Origin: an uncultured Eubacteriales bacterium
GTDB lineage: Bacteria; Bacillota; Clostridia; Peptostreptococcales; Anaerovoracaceae
Direction: 5' to 3'
NCBI GenBank assembly: GCA_902795265.1
Contig: CADBKM010000005.1
Location: forward strand, 1-63,441
Length of the DNA: 63,441 nt
The notes under the pieces were generated by a model, which saw only the letters and a program-made list of their open reading frames with translations, searched no databases and was not told where the DNA came from. Numbering within the stretch: the first letter of the stretch is position 1; the number at the start of each line of letters is the position of its first letter. Below, in pieces: positions 18,603 to 26,640 of the stretch. The translations under genes were made by a program, and so were the position numbers.

Positions 18603-21500
18603 ATGAATGTAAATGACAAAATGCACGGTTTTACCGTCACAAATATACGTGAAATCAAGGAGATCGGCGGAAAGCTTGTCGAAATGACACACGATGTTAC
18701 AGGAGCGCGCCTGGCATGGGCTGACAACGGAGATGAGAACAAGCTCTTCTCCGTCGGCTTCAGGACTCTGCCTGAGGACAGCACCGGTGTATTTCACATA
18801 CTCGAGCACTCCGTCCTCTGCGGTTCCGACAAGTTTCCTGTAAAGGAGCCGTTCGTCGAGCTTCTCAAAACCTCGATGAACACCTTCCTCAACGCCATGA
18901 CATTTCCTGACAAGACCCTCTACCCGGTATCGAGCCGCATAGAGCAGGATTATCTCAATCTGTCTGAAGTCTATCTCGATGCTGTTTTCAGACCTAACAT
19001 TCTGAATAATCCTAACATCTTCTATCAGGAGGGATGGCACATCGACACTACCGGCGATGACACCGTATTCAAGGGAGTCGTCTTCAACGAGATGAAAGGC
19101 GCCATGTCCGATGTCGATCAGGTCGCGGAGCAGGCCATGAGCACTCTCCTCTTCCCTGACAGCTGCTACGGATTCAACTCCGGCGGAGACCCGCGCAACA
19201 TCCCTGATCTCACATACGAGGAATTCATAGAAAAGTACAAAAGGTTCTATCATCCGTCAAATGCTTATTTCTTCCTTGACGGTGATGTTCCTCTCGATAA
19301 GACCCTGTCAATGATCGAGAGCTATCTCGCAGACTTTGGCAGGCTCGAAGATGTACCTCAGCTCGCCCTTCAGACACCTGTCCGTTCAGACAAGCAGATC
19401 AGCTATGTCGCGGGCAGTGAAGACGATAAGCCTCTTATCTGCTTCGGAAAGATAATCGGCAGCTGGGAGGACAGAGATAAAATGCTGGCGCTCAGCGTAA
19501 TACTCGAGCAGATCTCCGATTCCAATGAATCTCCGCTCAAGCGCGCAGTTCTGTCATCGGGACTTGCCGAAGACATGGAGATCTACGTATCTGACGGCAT
19601 ATGCCAGCCTTACATAATGATGCTGTTCAGAGGCATCAGCTGCGAAGACGGCAGCAGGCCTGACGAGGCCGGCCTTGAAGCGATAGCAGGCCGCCTCCTC
19701 GGCATAGTCGAAGATACGATAACAAAAATCACATCGGAAGGCTTTGCCCGCAAGGGTCTTGAGGCGTCAATCAACCAGACTGCTTTCAGGTTCAGACAGT
19801 ACCCTGAGCCTCAGGCTCTGTACAGAGCGATTTCGTCATACTCATCGTGGCTTTACGGCGGAGACCCGGCGTTTTACCTTACTACGGATGAGGCTGTTGC
19901 GAACGTGCGCGCGATGATCCCTGCCGGCGAAATGGAAAATCTCGCCAATGAGATATTTGCCGACACATCCGCGTTTTCAAGGATCATATTGGTTCCTGAC
20001 ACAGGACTCGCCGGAAAGAACGCTGCTGAAGAGGCTGCGCGCGTAAAGGCAGCTACGGATGCCATGAGCGATGACGAAAAGGCCTCCCTTGAAGAGCTGA
20101 ACAGAAAGCTTCTCGAGTGGCAGCAGACAGAAGACAGCGAAGAGGCTCTGGCCACCATACCTCAGCTCGATCTTTCTGACATCGATCCGATGCCTCAGCT
20201 CATAGCTACAGAAATTAAAGATGCCGGCAGCGCCAAAATATTGTTCCACCCTGTCGCAACAAATGGCATCGTGCATATCAACGCATACTTCCCGGTAACG
20301 CAGCTCAGTCTTGATGAACTGCCTCAAGCGGCGCTGGTCACCGAGTTCTTCAGAGATCTTCCGACTGCCGAATTCAGCGTTCTCGGGCTGCAGGATGAGA
20401 TCCGCACGTATATCGGATCCCTCTCATTCGGACTCGATATCCTTGCGAAAGATGTCGAGCGTAAGGAATGTACGCCTTGTTTCAGGGTAAGAGCTTCCGT
20501 GCTCGAAGAAAACCTTGCACGCGCCGAAGAGATAATTACGGAAATACTGACACGCACACGCTTCGATGACAAAGCGATGATGCGCGAGCTTATCACCCAG
20601 ATAGATGCGGATTCAAAGCGCACCGCAGTTTCGCAGGGCCACAGGCTTGCACTCTCTGAGGCAAGATCGCACTGGTCGGCCAGAGATGCTGCCGCAGAAG
20701 CTGTCAATGGTTACACATTCATACAGTACATGCACAGAATGAGCAGCGCTTCGGATGAAGATCTCGATTCCTTCACTGCATTTGCTGAAGGCACTGTCAA
20801 AGCAAGCATCAACCGAAACAACGCGATCATAAGCGTGACAGCAGACAGCTATCCTGACATGGCTGACTTCATAAACATGCTTCCGGACGGAGAGCCGATG
20901 CCGGAGAAAGCAGCATATGTATCGTCACTTCCTGTGAAGATGGGAATCGATCTGCCATCTGCCGTATCGTTCGCGGTCACCGCTTATGACATGGCATCGG
21001 ACGGACGCAGAATGAGCGGGAGCATGCAGGTCGCAGCAAACATCATATCGCTCACTCATCTCTGGAACACCATCAGAGTTCAGGGTGGCTCATACGGCGC
21101 GTCGATGTCAGCCGGAAGAACAGGCGGCCTCTTTTGCTACACATACAGAGACCCTAGCCCTGCCCGTTCACTCGACGTATATAAGACCATTCCGGAATTC
21201 CTGAGCAGCACAGTGTCTGAAGACACGAGCATAGACGGATACATCATCTCGACGATAGCTTCGACCGAACCTCTCATATCCCCTGCCGCAAAGGGGCGCG
21301 CGGCTGACGACTTCTGGCTGTCGGGCTTCAGCGATGAAGACAGGATCCGCATCCGCAGAGAGATACTCGAAACAAAGGCCGCAGACCTTGCAGCACTCTG
21401 CGACACACTGAAGGACATGACGGAAAAAAGCTCCGTCTGCGTAGCAGGCCCGAGGACCGCACTTGAAGCCTGCGAAGACATAGAAGTATTTGACCTATAA
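18603..21500 (+). CDS. M16C zinc peptidase (presequence-protease/Insulinase family)
   Basis: A 965-residue cytosolic protease of the inverted-zinc family. The motif HILEH (65-69) gives the metal ligands and catalytic Glu68; the further Glu ligand lies in VVFNEMKGAMSD (about 163). Size and architecture (two M16 halves with the M16C-associated hinge region) match peptidases that degrade short peptides in a closed chamber. RBS AAGGAAAGG lies before the ATG. It is a single-gene unit with its own promoter and a strong terminator at 21505-21537. Confidence 0.94.
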   Translation: MNVNDKMHGFTVTNIREIKEIGGKLVEMTHDVTGARLAWADNGDENKLFSVGFRTLPEDSTGVFHILEHSVLCGSDKFPVKEPFVELLKTSMNTFLNAMTFPDKTLYPVSSRIEQDYLNLSEVYLDAVFRPNILNNPNIFYQEGWHIDTTGDDTVFKGVVFNEMKGAMSDVDQVAEQAMSTLLFPDSCYGFNSGGDPRNIPDLTYEEFIEKYKRFYHPSNAYFFLDGDVPLDKTLSMIESYLADFGRLEDVPQLALQTPVRSDKQISYVAGSEDDKPLICFGKIIGSWEDRDKMLALSVILEQISDSNESPLKRAVLSSGLAEDMEIYVSDGICQPYIMMLFRGISCEDGSRPDEAGLEAIAGRLLGIVEDTITKITSEGFARKGLEASINQTAFRFRQYPEPQALYRAISSYSSWLYGGDPAFYLTTDEAVANVRAMIPAGEMENLANEIFADTSAFSRIILVPDTGLAGKNAAEEAARVKAATDAMSDDEKASLEELNRKLLEWQQTEDSEEALATIPQLDLSDIDPMPQLIATEIKDAGSAKILFHPVATNGIVHINAYFPVTQLSLDELPQAALVTEFFRDLPTAEFSVLGLQDEIRTYIGSLSFGLDILAKDVERKECTPCFRVRASVLEENLARAEEIITEILTRTRFDDKAMMRELITQIDADSKRTAVSQGHRLALSEARSHWSARDAAAEAVNGYTFIQYMHRMSSASDEDLDSFTAFAEGTVKASINRNNAIISVTADSYPDMADFINMLPDGEPMPEKAAYVSSLPVKMGIDLPSAVSFAVTAYDMASDGRRMSGSMQVAANIISLTHLWNTIRVQGGSYGASMSAGRTGGLFCYTYRDPSPARSLDVYKTIPEFLSSTVSEDTSIDGYIISTIASTEPLISPAAKGRAADDFWLSGFSDEDRIRIRREILETKAADLAALCDTLKDMTEKSSVCVAGPRTALEACEDIEVFDL

Positions 21501-21504
21501 AAAA

Positions 21505-21540
21505 ATCCCGCCGGTCAGTCCGGCGGGATCATATTTTTTT
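21505..21540 (+). terminator. Terminator of the M16C peptidase gene
   Basis: ATCCCGCCGG-tcagt-CCGGCGGGAT (10-bp stem) followed by CATATTTTTTT. The A-rich left flank lets it also serve the convergent DUF3343 gene. Confidence 0.92.
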
Positions 21541-21542
21541 GT

Positions 21543-21791
21543 CTACAGGTTATCTGCCTTATATATCTGAGTGTAGCTGCCGTCATCGTTGCAAATGACC
21601 ATCTGCTCCATCTCATCGTGTGCAGGGTCAAAAAGAGGCTCTTCGGCACTGTACTTTACACAGGTGCCGCAGCTACTGCTCAGACTTCTCGGAACAGGCA
21701 TCGTGCGCGCCTCAAGCCCCTTCGACTTGCACAGACGCTCAAACCTGATCGATCCAAAATGCATAAAAAAAGTTGCTATGTAAGTATTCAT
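21543..21791 (-). CDS. DUF3343 protein, putative Se/S carrier-like
   Basis: An 82-residue protein whose start (FERLC..KG...MPVPRSLSSSCGTC) is the DUF3343 signature. The CxxC pair is C41/C44. The family is found next to selenium-handling genes and is thought to carry selenium or sulfur, fitting the yedE-yedF neighbours upstream. It is separated from yedF by a terminator. A TGC-TATAAT sequence ends only six bases before the ATG and no ribosome site is visible, so it may be translated from a leaderless mRNA. Confidence 0.88.
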   Translation of the reverse strand: MNTYIATFFMHFGSIRFERLCKSKGLEARTMPVPRSLSSSCGTCVKYSAEEPLFDPAHDEMEQMVICNDDGSYTQIYKADNL

Positions 21792-21797
21792 GCGGTT

Positions 21798-21806
21798 ATT
21801 ATAGCA
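21798..21806 (-). promoter_or_regulatory. Extended -10 element immediately upstream of DUF3343 ATG
   Basis: TGC-TATAAT on the minus strand (21806-21798) with six bases (AACCGC) before the ATG. Transcription would begin at or next to the start codon. The -35 region would fall in the terminator stem at 21821-21833 and is not a good match. Confidence 0.5.
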
Positions 21807-21820
21807 GATTTAAGAAATAA

Positions 21821-21861
21821 AATGCGGGTGAGTTTCTCCGGAGAAGAGACTCACCCGCATT
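21821..21861 (-). terminator. Terminator/hairpin after the yedE-yedF pair
   Basis: AATGCGGGTGAGT pairs with ACTCACCCGCATT (13 bp, perfect) across a 15-nt loop that itself contains CTCCGGAG. On the minus strand it is followed by A/T-rich sequence (TTATTTCTTAAATC), a moderate U-tract. Confidence 0.75.
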
Positions 21862-21875
21862 GGTATTTAAATCTC

Positions 21876-22076
21876 TTATCTGGATATCTTGAGCAGGTAT
21901 TCACCGCCCCGATCTTCCACTTCTACGTTGTAGCCCTGGCTCTTTGCAAAACGTGTCACGTTTTCGAGTGGAGCCTGAGCGTCTACCATTACTTCATAGT
22001 AGTCTTCTTTACTCTTCATTGCCTTCTGCGTCATGATCACAGGCATCGGGCATGACAGTCCTCTTGCGTCTACCAT
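21876..22076 (-). CDS. yedF: TusA/YedF-like sulfurtransferase (SirA-like)
   Basis: A 66-residue protein of the SirA/TusA fold. The N-terminal DARGLSCPMPV contains the catalytic Cys9 in CPxP, which carries persulfide or perselenide sulfur/selenium. Placed 18 bp downstream of yedE, it corresponds to the N-terminal half of YedF of selenium-using bacteria; the longer DsrE-like C-terminal half is missing here. The likely role is passing selenium (or sulfur) imported by YedE to downstream enzymes, which is inference from context. Confidence 0.9.
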   Translation of the reverse strand: MVDARGLSCPMPVIMTQKAMKSKEDYYEVMVDAQAPLENVTRFAKSQGYNVEVEDRGGEYLLKISR

Positions 22077-22094
22077 GATATACCTCCGTATAAG

Positions 22095-23183
22095 CTATGC
22101 TGCTTCCTTTGCAGGAGCTTTCTCTTTGACGTATGTGTTGACTACACCGATGAGAGCAACAACAACGATTCCGATGATAACAGCGACCTTTCCTGCAGGT
22201 GTAGGGCCTTCGCCGCTGGAAGCGAGTCCGAAGTTGTGGCAGAAAGCTGCTCCCACAAGGAGTCCGAGAACTGTTACAGCGCTGTCAGCATTACCTTCAC
22301 CGGACATGATCAGCTGTCTGAGCGGGCATCCGCCGAGCAGTACGCATGCAAATCCGACGAGGAGCATGCCGAGGCAGTTCCAGAGGCCGTCAGTGTGTGC
22401 AACAGGCTGTTCAGCAAATCCGAACTTGAATCCGCCAAGTACGAGATTTGTGATCAGTGCAGCAACGAGGATAGCGATGAATCCCCAGAGGAGTCTTGTC
22501 TCTTTGAAGAGAACGAGGTCTCTCATTCCGCCGACCATGCACAGTCTTGTTCTCTGTGCGAGAACGCCGACGACGAGTCCTGCAGCAAGAGAAATGCCTA
22601 CAGCTGCGTGCATTGCTCCCGGGCCTGCTCCTTCTTCGGAGAAGAGGATGAATGCAGGCTTGATGAGAAGAAGTGCGAAAATAACGACTTCGATGATAGG
22701 CATCCAATATCCTTCACCTGCAGTCAGGCTGTATGTTCTCTTGAGCGAATATCCATTCTTGAGGAAGAAGATTCCGCAGAAGATTCCGATCACGAATCCG
22801 ACGAGTCCGAAAATAGCGTTCATGTCTCCGCCTGCCAGTCTCAGGATCATTCTGAACGGGCAGCCGAGGAACATAAGGCAGCCTACCATTGCGAAGAATC
22901 CGAGTACGAATCTTGTCATAGGAGCGCTGCCGCCCTTCGAACTGAATTCTTTCTTTGCGAATGCTGCGCAGAAAGAACCGATAACGATTCCGATGATCTC
23001 TGGTCTGATGTACTGTACCGGAGGTGCCTTGTGAAGTCCGAGGCCGCCTGCTGTATCACGGATGAAGCATGCGATGCAGAATCCCATGTTCTTCGGGTTT
23101 CCGAGGAAGGCAAGACCGGCTGCGATGACACCTATCACGAGACCCGCGATGATGATCATTAGCTTGTCATTTTTCTTTTCCAT
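22095..23183 (-). CDS. yedE: Selenium metabolism membrane protein YedE (YeeE/YedE family)
   Basis: A 362-residue membrane protein with about ten helices. It has the paired Cys-containing pore motifs of the YeeE/YedE transporters (FLGCPFRM and LLGGCPLRQ), plus GFCIACF and the VQYIRPEIIG segment typical of the selenium-linked YedE group. It is thought to import a selenium or thiosulfate-type compound and hand it to the TusA-like partner encoded next. An upstream in-frame ATG exists at 23207, but the ATG at 23183 has GGAGG seven bases before it and is preferred. A structured leader lies at 23210-23254. Confidence 0.92.
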   Translation of the reverse strand: MEKKNDKLMIIIAGLVIGVIAAGLAFLGNPKNMGFCIACFIRDTAGGLGLHKAPPVQYIRPEIIGIVIGSFCAAFAKKEFSSKGGSAPMTRFVLGFFAMVGCLMFLGCPFRMILRLAGGDMNAIFGLVGFVIGIFCGIFFLKNGYSLKRTYSLTAGEGYWMPIIEVVIFALLLIKPAFILFSEEGAGPGAMHAAVGISLAAGLVVGVLAQRTRLCMVGGMRDLVLFKETRLLWGFIAILVAALITNLVLGGFKFGFAEQPVAHTDGLWNCLGMLLVGFACVLLGGCPLRQLIMSGEGNADSAVTVLGLLVGAAFCHNFGLASSGEGPTPAGKVAVIIGIVVVALIGVVNTYVKEKAPAKEAA

Positions 23184-23209
23184 TTTTAAACCTCCATATA
23201 ATTCCATAT

Positions 23210-23254
23210 TGGAAATGCCTCACAAAGACAATATGAGGCGTTTCCGCCTCATAT
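23210..23254 (-). promoter_or_regulatory. Mutually exclusive hairpins in the yedE leader
   Basis: On the minus strand ATATGAGGCG-GAAA-CGCCTCATAT is a perfect 10-bp stem with a GNRA-type loop. Alternatively GGAAACGCCTCA pairs with TGAGGCATTTCC downstream (11 of 12). Both use the same middle arm, so only one can form. A -10-like TATAAT (23318-23313) lies upstream. No U-tract follows, so any switch would act on translation or stability. Confidence 0.5.
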
Positions 23255-23368
23255 AAGTCTATCGTTATTTTCCTCACAAAGCCAATTGCCAAAAGTGATT
23301 CCCAAAACAGTAATTATAGTTTTTCTCTATAATTGTTAACCGATTTTGCATTTGCCATTTATAGATGA

Positions 23369-24106
23369 TCAGTGTTTTGGTTTATATCCGCGGGCAGATT
23401 CAGGTTTTGCCCTGCGCCCTGCTGCCTTATTATTGAAATCGAAATCAAGTCCCGGTTCCGTTGCCTTTCTGCCTCCGGCTGATACCACAGCGGAGAAGAG
23501 GAACAGAAGCGTAGCGCTGAGCAGAATTCCGCCGATGATATCGGTCAGCCAGTGAACACCGCACCACAGCCTTCCGCCGATGGTAACCAGTGTGATCACG
23601 AAGCAGAGTATCCTTACCAGCACGGCGAGGCCGCTGCTGAAGTACTTGTCAGACACGATCATCACCGCCACCATTACCGTCATGATCAGCATGGTGTGTG
23701 ATGACGGGAACGAAGCCTCCGGAGCAGTTGCTCCCGGCATTATGATCGGCCTGTAGTTGACTATGTACTTCTCGAAAAATACGTAGCATCCGATAACCGC
23801 TATGAAGAGTCCGCCGAGCGCCCATATCTCTCTGTCGACTTTCAGCAGGCTTCTCCTCTTTATCATCTGAACAAAGCCGGCCAGCGCGAACAGTCCGCAT
23901 ATAGCTATGGCACCGTATCCTATATAATCGGTGATATCGTACCAGAGCATATTGACTCCGGTGAGGTTGTGGACCATCTCGTTCAGATGCGAGAACCCGA
24001 CCTCCGTACCGGCAGGTCCGGCCACGGCAACATCATACCTTCCGAGCAATACGATCAGCCCTGCGAACAGAGCTCCGGTTATGACTGCGCATATTACCTT
24101 TTTCAT
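23369..24106 (-). CDS. PAP2-superfamily membrane phosphatase
   Basis: A 245-residue protein with about six helices. The three phosphatase motifs are present: K...RP in KYIVNYRPI, PSSH in SFPSSHTML, and the GGRLWCGVHWLTD motif with its His nucleophile. Family members remove phosphate from lipid carriers such as undecaprenyl diphosphate or phosphatidate, with the active site outside the membrane. The C-terminal tail is basic. Probably monocistronic; the substrate is not determined. Confidence 0.9.
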   Translation of the reverse strand: MKKVICAVITGALFAGLIVLLGRYDVAVAGPAGTEVGFSHLNEMVHNLTGVNMLWYDITDYIGYGAIAICGLFALAGFVQMIKRRSLLKVDREIWALGGLFIAVIGCYVFFEKYIVNYRPIIMPGATAPEASFPSSHTMLIMTVMVAVMIVSDKYFSSGLAVLVRILCFVITLVTIGGRLWCGVHWLTDIIGGILLSATLLFLFSAVVSAGGRKATEPGLDFDFNNKAAGRRAKPESARGYKPKH

Positions 24107-24137
24107 CTGTATGTCTGATTCCTTTCCTGAAGTGTGT

Positions 24138-24956
24138 TTATTTACTTATGCTTACCGGTGCAGACGGTCTGGCAATGCCTGCCTCATTAAGAGCAGCCGG
24201 TATGCCCTTCATAAGAGCTCCGTACTCATCCCAGTAATCGGTAGTCTTGACCCATACCCTTACAGTATATGTAAGTCCGCCCGGTACGCCTGCTGTTATA
24301 AGCGCCTGAGGAGCAGGCTCCTTGAGTGCCCATTCGGTTTTTCCAATGACATCAAGCATCAGCTTCTCGACAGCATCGGCATCTTCTGAGCCCGCGATGT
24401 CGAAGTTCAGGTCAACTCTGCGGAGGGTCTCCACCGTGGCGTTCGATATACTTGAATTCATCAGGCTGCCGTTAGGGACCGACACCCTGCGGTTATCAAC
24501 AGTAGTCAGCACAGTGTATACAAGGGAAATGCTTCTGACTGTACCCTCTACGGTCCCGGTACTTATATAGTCACCGACACTGAAAGGTCTGAATATGAGA
24601 AGCATCAGGCCTCCCGCAATATTTCCGAGAGCTCCCTGCAGGGCCATGCCTATTGCGATGCCCGCCGATGCTATTGCAGCTATGACAGACGACATCGGAA
24701 CGCCCAGCAGTGCGACTATCGAAACGACCAGCACAACATAAAGAGCGTATTTTACAAATGTAATTATATAGTTCTCTGCCGTAGGATCGATCGACTTAAG
24801 CGAACGCAGCTTGCCCATCACCTTGACGAGCTTTCTGATTATGAAGCTTCCCAGGATATATATGACGATCGCAAGCACCAGCTTGAGGCCGATATCCATT
24901 GCGCCGTCGCTGATCTTTTCAAGCAGTCTTTCCCAGTGACTTAAATTCATGTCCAT
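24138..24956 (-). CDS. Small-conductance mechanosensitive channel, MscS family
   Basis: A 272-residue channel with three N-terminal membrane helices; the pore helix TM3 contains the Ala/Gly-packed IAIGMALQGALGNIAGGLMLL stretch (about 102-122), followed by the beta domain (FRPFSVGDYIS...GTVEGTV) and the cytoplasmic alpha/beta domain. It opens under membrane tension to release solutes during osmotic downshock. It is transcribed divergently from tagD and ends 31 bp upstream of the PAP2 gene's start. Confidence 0.93.
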   Translation of the reverse strand: MDMNLSHWERLLEKISDGAMDIGLKLVLAIVIYILGSFIIRKLVKVMGKLRSLKSIDPTAENYIITFVKYALYVVLVVSIVALLGVPMSSVIAAIASAGIAIGMALQGALGNIAGGLMLLIFRPFSVGDYISTGTVEGTVRSISLVYTVLTTVDNRRVSVPNGSLMNSSISNATVETLRRVDLNFDIAGSEDADAVEKLMLDVIGKTEWALKEPAPQALITAGVPGGLTYTVRVWVKTTDYWDEYGALMKGIPAALNEAGIARPSAPVSISK

Positions 24957-25055
24957 AATTTATACTTTCCCTTCGGATTCTCAGAGCCGCAGGCCCTAAC
25001 CGCTTAATATTACCACGCGTACGTACATCATGTCCATTCGACGTATCCTTCAGAA

Positions 25056-25084
25056 TTGCCATATCGGCGCGTCAATGATACAAT
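25056..25084 (+). promoter_or_regulatory. Promoter of the tagD-like gene
   Basis: TTGCCA (25056-25061) and TACAAT (25079-25084) are 17 bp apart, each 5/6 to the housekeeping consensus. They lie about 40 bp before the preferred ATG. Confidence 0.65.
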
Positions 25085-25122
25085 ACCTTCGTAACAAGGA
25101 CAGCAAAGAACGGAGTACATAT

Positions 25123-25578
25123 ATGAAAAGAGTTATCACATACGGAACATACGACCTTCTGCACTACGGACACATCAACCTTCTCAAAAGAGCAAAGGCA
25201 CTCGGCGATTATCTTATCGTTGCCATCTCTACAGACGAGTTCAACTGGAATTCAAAGCAGAAAAAATGCTACTTCACATACGAGCAGCGCAAGGCTCTGG
25301 TAGAGTCGGTCAGATATGTGGACCTTGTCATTCCGGAAGAAAGCTGGGAGCAGAAGAAGAGCGACATGCACGAGTATCACATCGATACTTTCGTTATAGG
25401 CGATGACTGGAAAGGCAAGTTCGACTTCCTGAAAGAAGAAGGCGTCGAAGTCGTATACCTTCCGCGCACGCCTCAGATCAGCACCAGCCAGATCAAGCAC
25501 GATCTGTACGATGCAAATGCCGTAGACGGTCAGTCAAAGACATCGCACGACGAGATCGATACAAATCCTCAGAAATAA
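25123..25578 (+). CDS. tagD: Glycerol-3-phosphate cytidylyltransferase (TagD-like)
   Basis: A 151-residue cytidylyltransferase that makes CDP-glycerol from CTP and glycerol-3-phosphate for teichoic-acid-type polymers. The HxGH motif is HYGH (14-17), and the KMSKS-like RTPQISTSQI lies near the C-terminus. The long form starting at 25030 is unlikely: the promoter at 25056-25084 lies inside it, while ATG 25123 has CGGAG upstream. The C-terminal 20 residues are a charged extension. It is monocistronic with terminator 25591-25619. Confidence 0.9.
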   Translation: MKRVITYGTYDLLHYGHINLLKRAKALGDYLIVAISTDEFNWNSKQKKCYFTYEQRKALVESVRYVDLVIPEESWEQKKSDMHEYHIDTFVIGDDWKGKFDFLKEEGVEVVYLPRTPQISTSQIKHDLYDANAVDGQSKTSHDEIDTNPQK

Positions 25579-25590
25579 AGCAAAGTAAAA

Positions 25591-25619
25591 CTGCCGGCCC
25601 GAATGGCCGGCAGCTTTTT
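25591..25619 (+). terminator. Terminator of tagD-like gene
   Basis: CTGCCGGCC-cgaat-GGCCGGCAG (9-bp stem) followed by CTTTTTA. It sits between convergent genes. Confidence 0.9.
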
Positions 25620-25626
25620 ATTGGTC

Positions 25627-26406
25627 TTAGAATGAGATGATCTCCTGATTGAGGTCATCAACTGTGATATTGACGTTGTGATAACGCTCTCTCTTTTCGG
25701 TGACCTTTCCGAAGTTGATCGCTTCTTTCGGGCAATACTGTACGCAGGCGCAGCACGAGATGCACTTGTCGCCGAATACCACAGCCTTGCCGGCATATCT
25801 GATGTTGCCCATCGGGCACACCTTAGCGCAGGTGCCGCACATAATGCAGTTATCATTAGCCTTGAGGCTCTGGCCCTTAGCACGAGCTATTGCAGGCCAT
25901 GCTGCATGCTCTGCCGAGTTCAGATAAGCCTTCGGAACGCCCCTCTTGGTCTTTACATTGTTCTTGATATCATTAGCAAATCTCAGTGCGAAGTGCTCCG
26001 ATCTTGCCTGAGCCTCTACAGCTCCCATCTTAGGGATCATAAGATCATGAGGGAAAAGCCAGATGCATGTGCACTGGTGGGTTACGGCTGCCCAGTAATC
26101 GAGAGGGATCAGCTCGTTGAGCTTTCTGAGGCCTTCGCCTTTGTAGGATGCGCTCTGGTTGATAGCAAATGTATAAGCATCAGGGCTCACCTTGATGTCG
26201 TGGAGATATCTCTCCACATGGCCCGGAAGTCCGCCGCCATAGCAAGGGAATATGAAACCTACCCTTTTAGCTTCCCTTACATCTGTAACTGCAGGGTACT
26301 TGCGCATCATGATGATATCTGTGTCGCCAAGCGCTTTAGCTATGTTCTTCGCCATATCGAGACAGTTGCCTGTGCCTGAATAGCAGAAAATTACGTTTTC
26401 TTTCAT
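25627..26406 (-). CDS. EFR1-type flavodoxin-ferredoxin fusion
   Basis: A 259-residue electron carrier. Residues 1-160 form a flavodoxin-like domain (YSGTGNC FMN loop at 9-15, CYGGG at about 58-62). The C-terminal part has two 4Fe-4S motifs, CIMCGTCAKVCP and CISCCACVQYCP. This is the EFR1 family of anaerobic Firmicutes, of unresolved partner. It follows the terminator of the branched-chain operon and has a TATAAT-like -10 on the minus strand at 26455-26450, so it is a separate transcript. Confidence 0.88.
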   Translation of the reverse strand: MKENVIFCYSGTGNCLDMAKNIAKALGDTDIIMMRKYPAVTDVREAKRVGFIFPCYGGGLPGHVERYLHDIKVSPDAYTFAINQSASYKGEGLRKLNELIPLDYWAAVTHQCTCIWLFPHDLMIPKMGAVEAQARSEHFALRFANDIKNNVKTKRGVPKAYLNSAEHAAWPAIARAKGQSLKANDNCIMCGTCAKVCPMGNIRYAGKAVVFGDKCISCCACVQYCPKEAINFGKVTEKRERYHNVNITVDDLNQEIISF

Positions 26407-26586
26407 ATCAAAATCTCCTCAACATCTATACTGCAATTCTATTGAGGAAATTATACACCAAAACACTCCGTCGATGCAGCTGTCGAAACAGAAGCAGTAC
26501 AGCCTGTATCTGAAAAATCCGGAAAGAATTCATCAAAGAAGAAAAAAGACCTGCAAATGGCTGCCTAATAAGCTCAGTGACCGCAT

Positions 26587-26612
26587 AAAAAAACGCCGCG
26601 CCGAACGCGCGG
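26587..26612 (-). terminator. Terminator at the end of the long branched-chain/glycyl-radical operon
   Basis: On the minus strand CCGCGC-gttcg-GCGCGG followed by CGTTTTTTTA. It lies about 30 bp past the activase stop. Confidence 0.9.
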
Positions 26613-26640
26613 TGGCTTCAGGCGACCTGTTTAAGTAAGA

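Noticed and set aside
22236-23162. Long antisense frame (308 codons) across yedE
   Set aside because: It is Ser/Cys/Glu-rich, a mirror of the codon pattern of yedE, which has clear family motifs.
26474-26638. Basic 54-codon frame (plus strand) between EFR1 and activase genes
   Set aside because: No ribosome site; overlaps the activase terminator (26587-26612) and composition arises from A-rich sequence.
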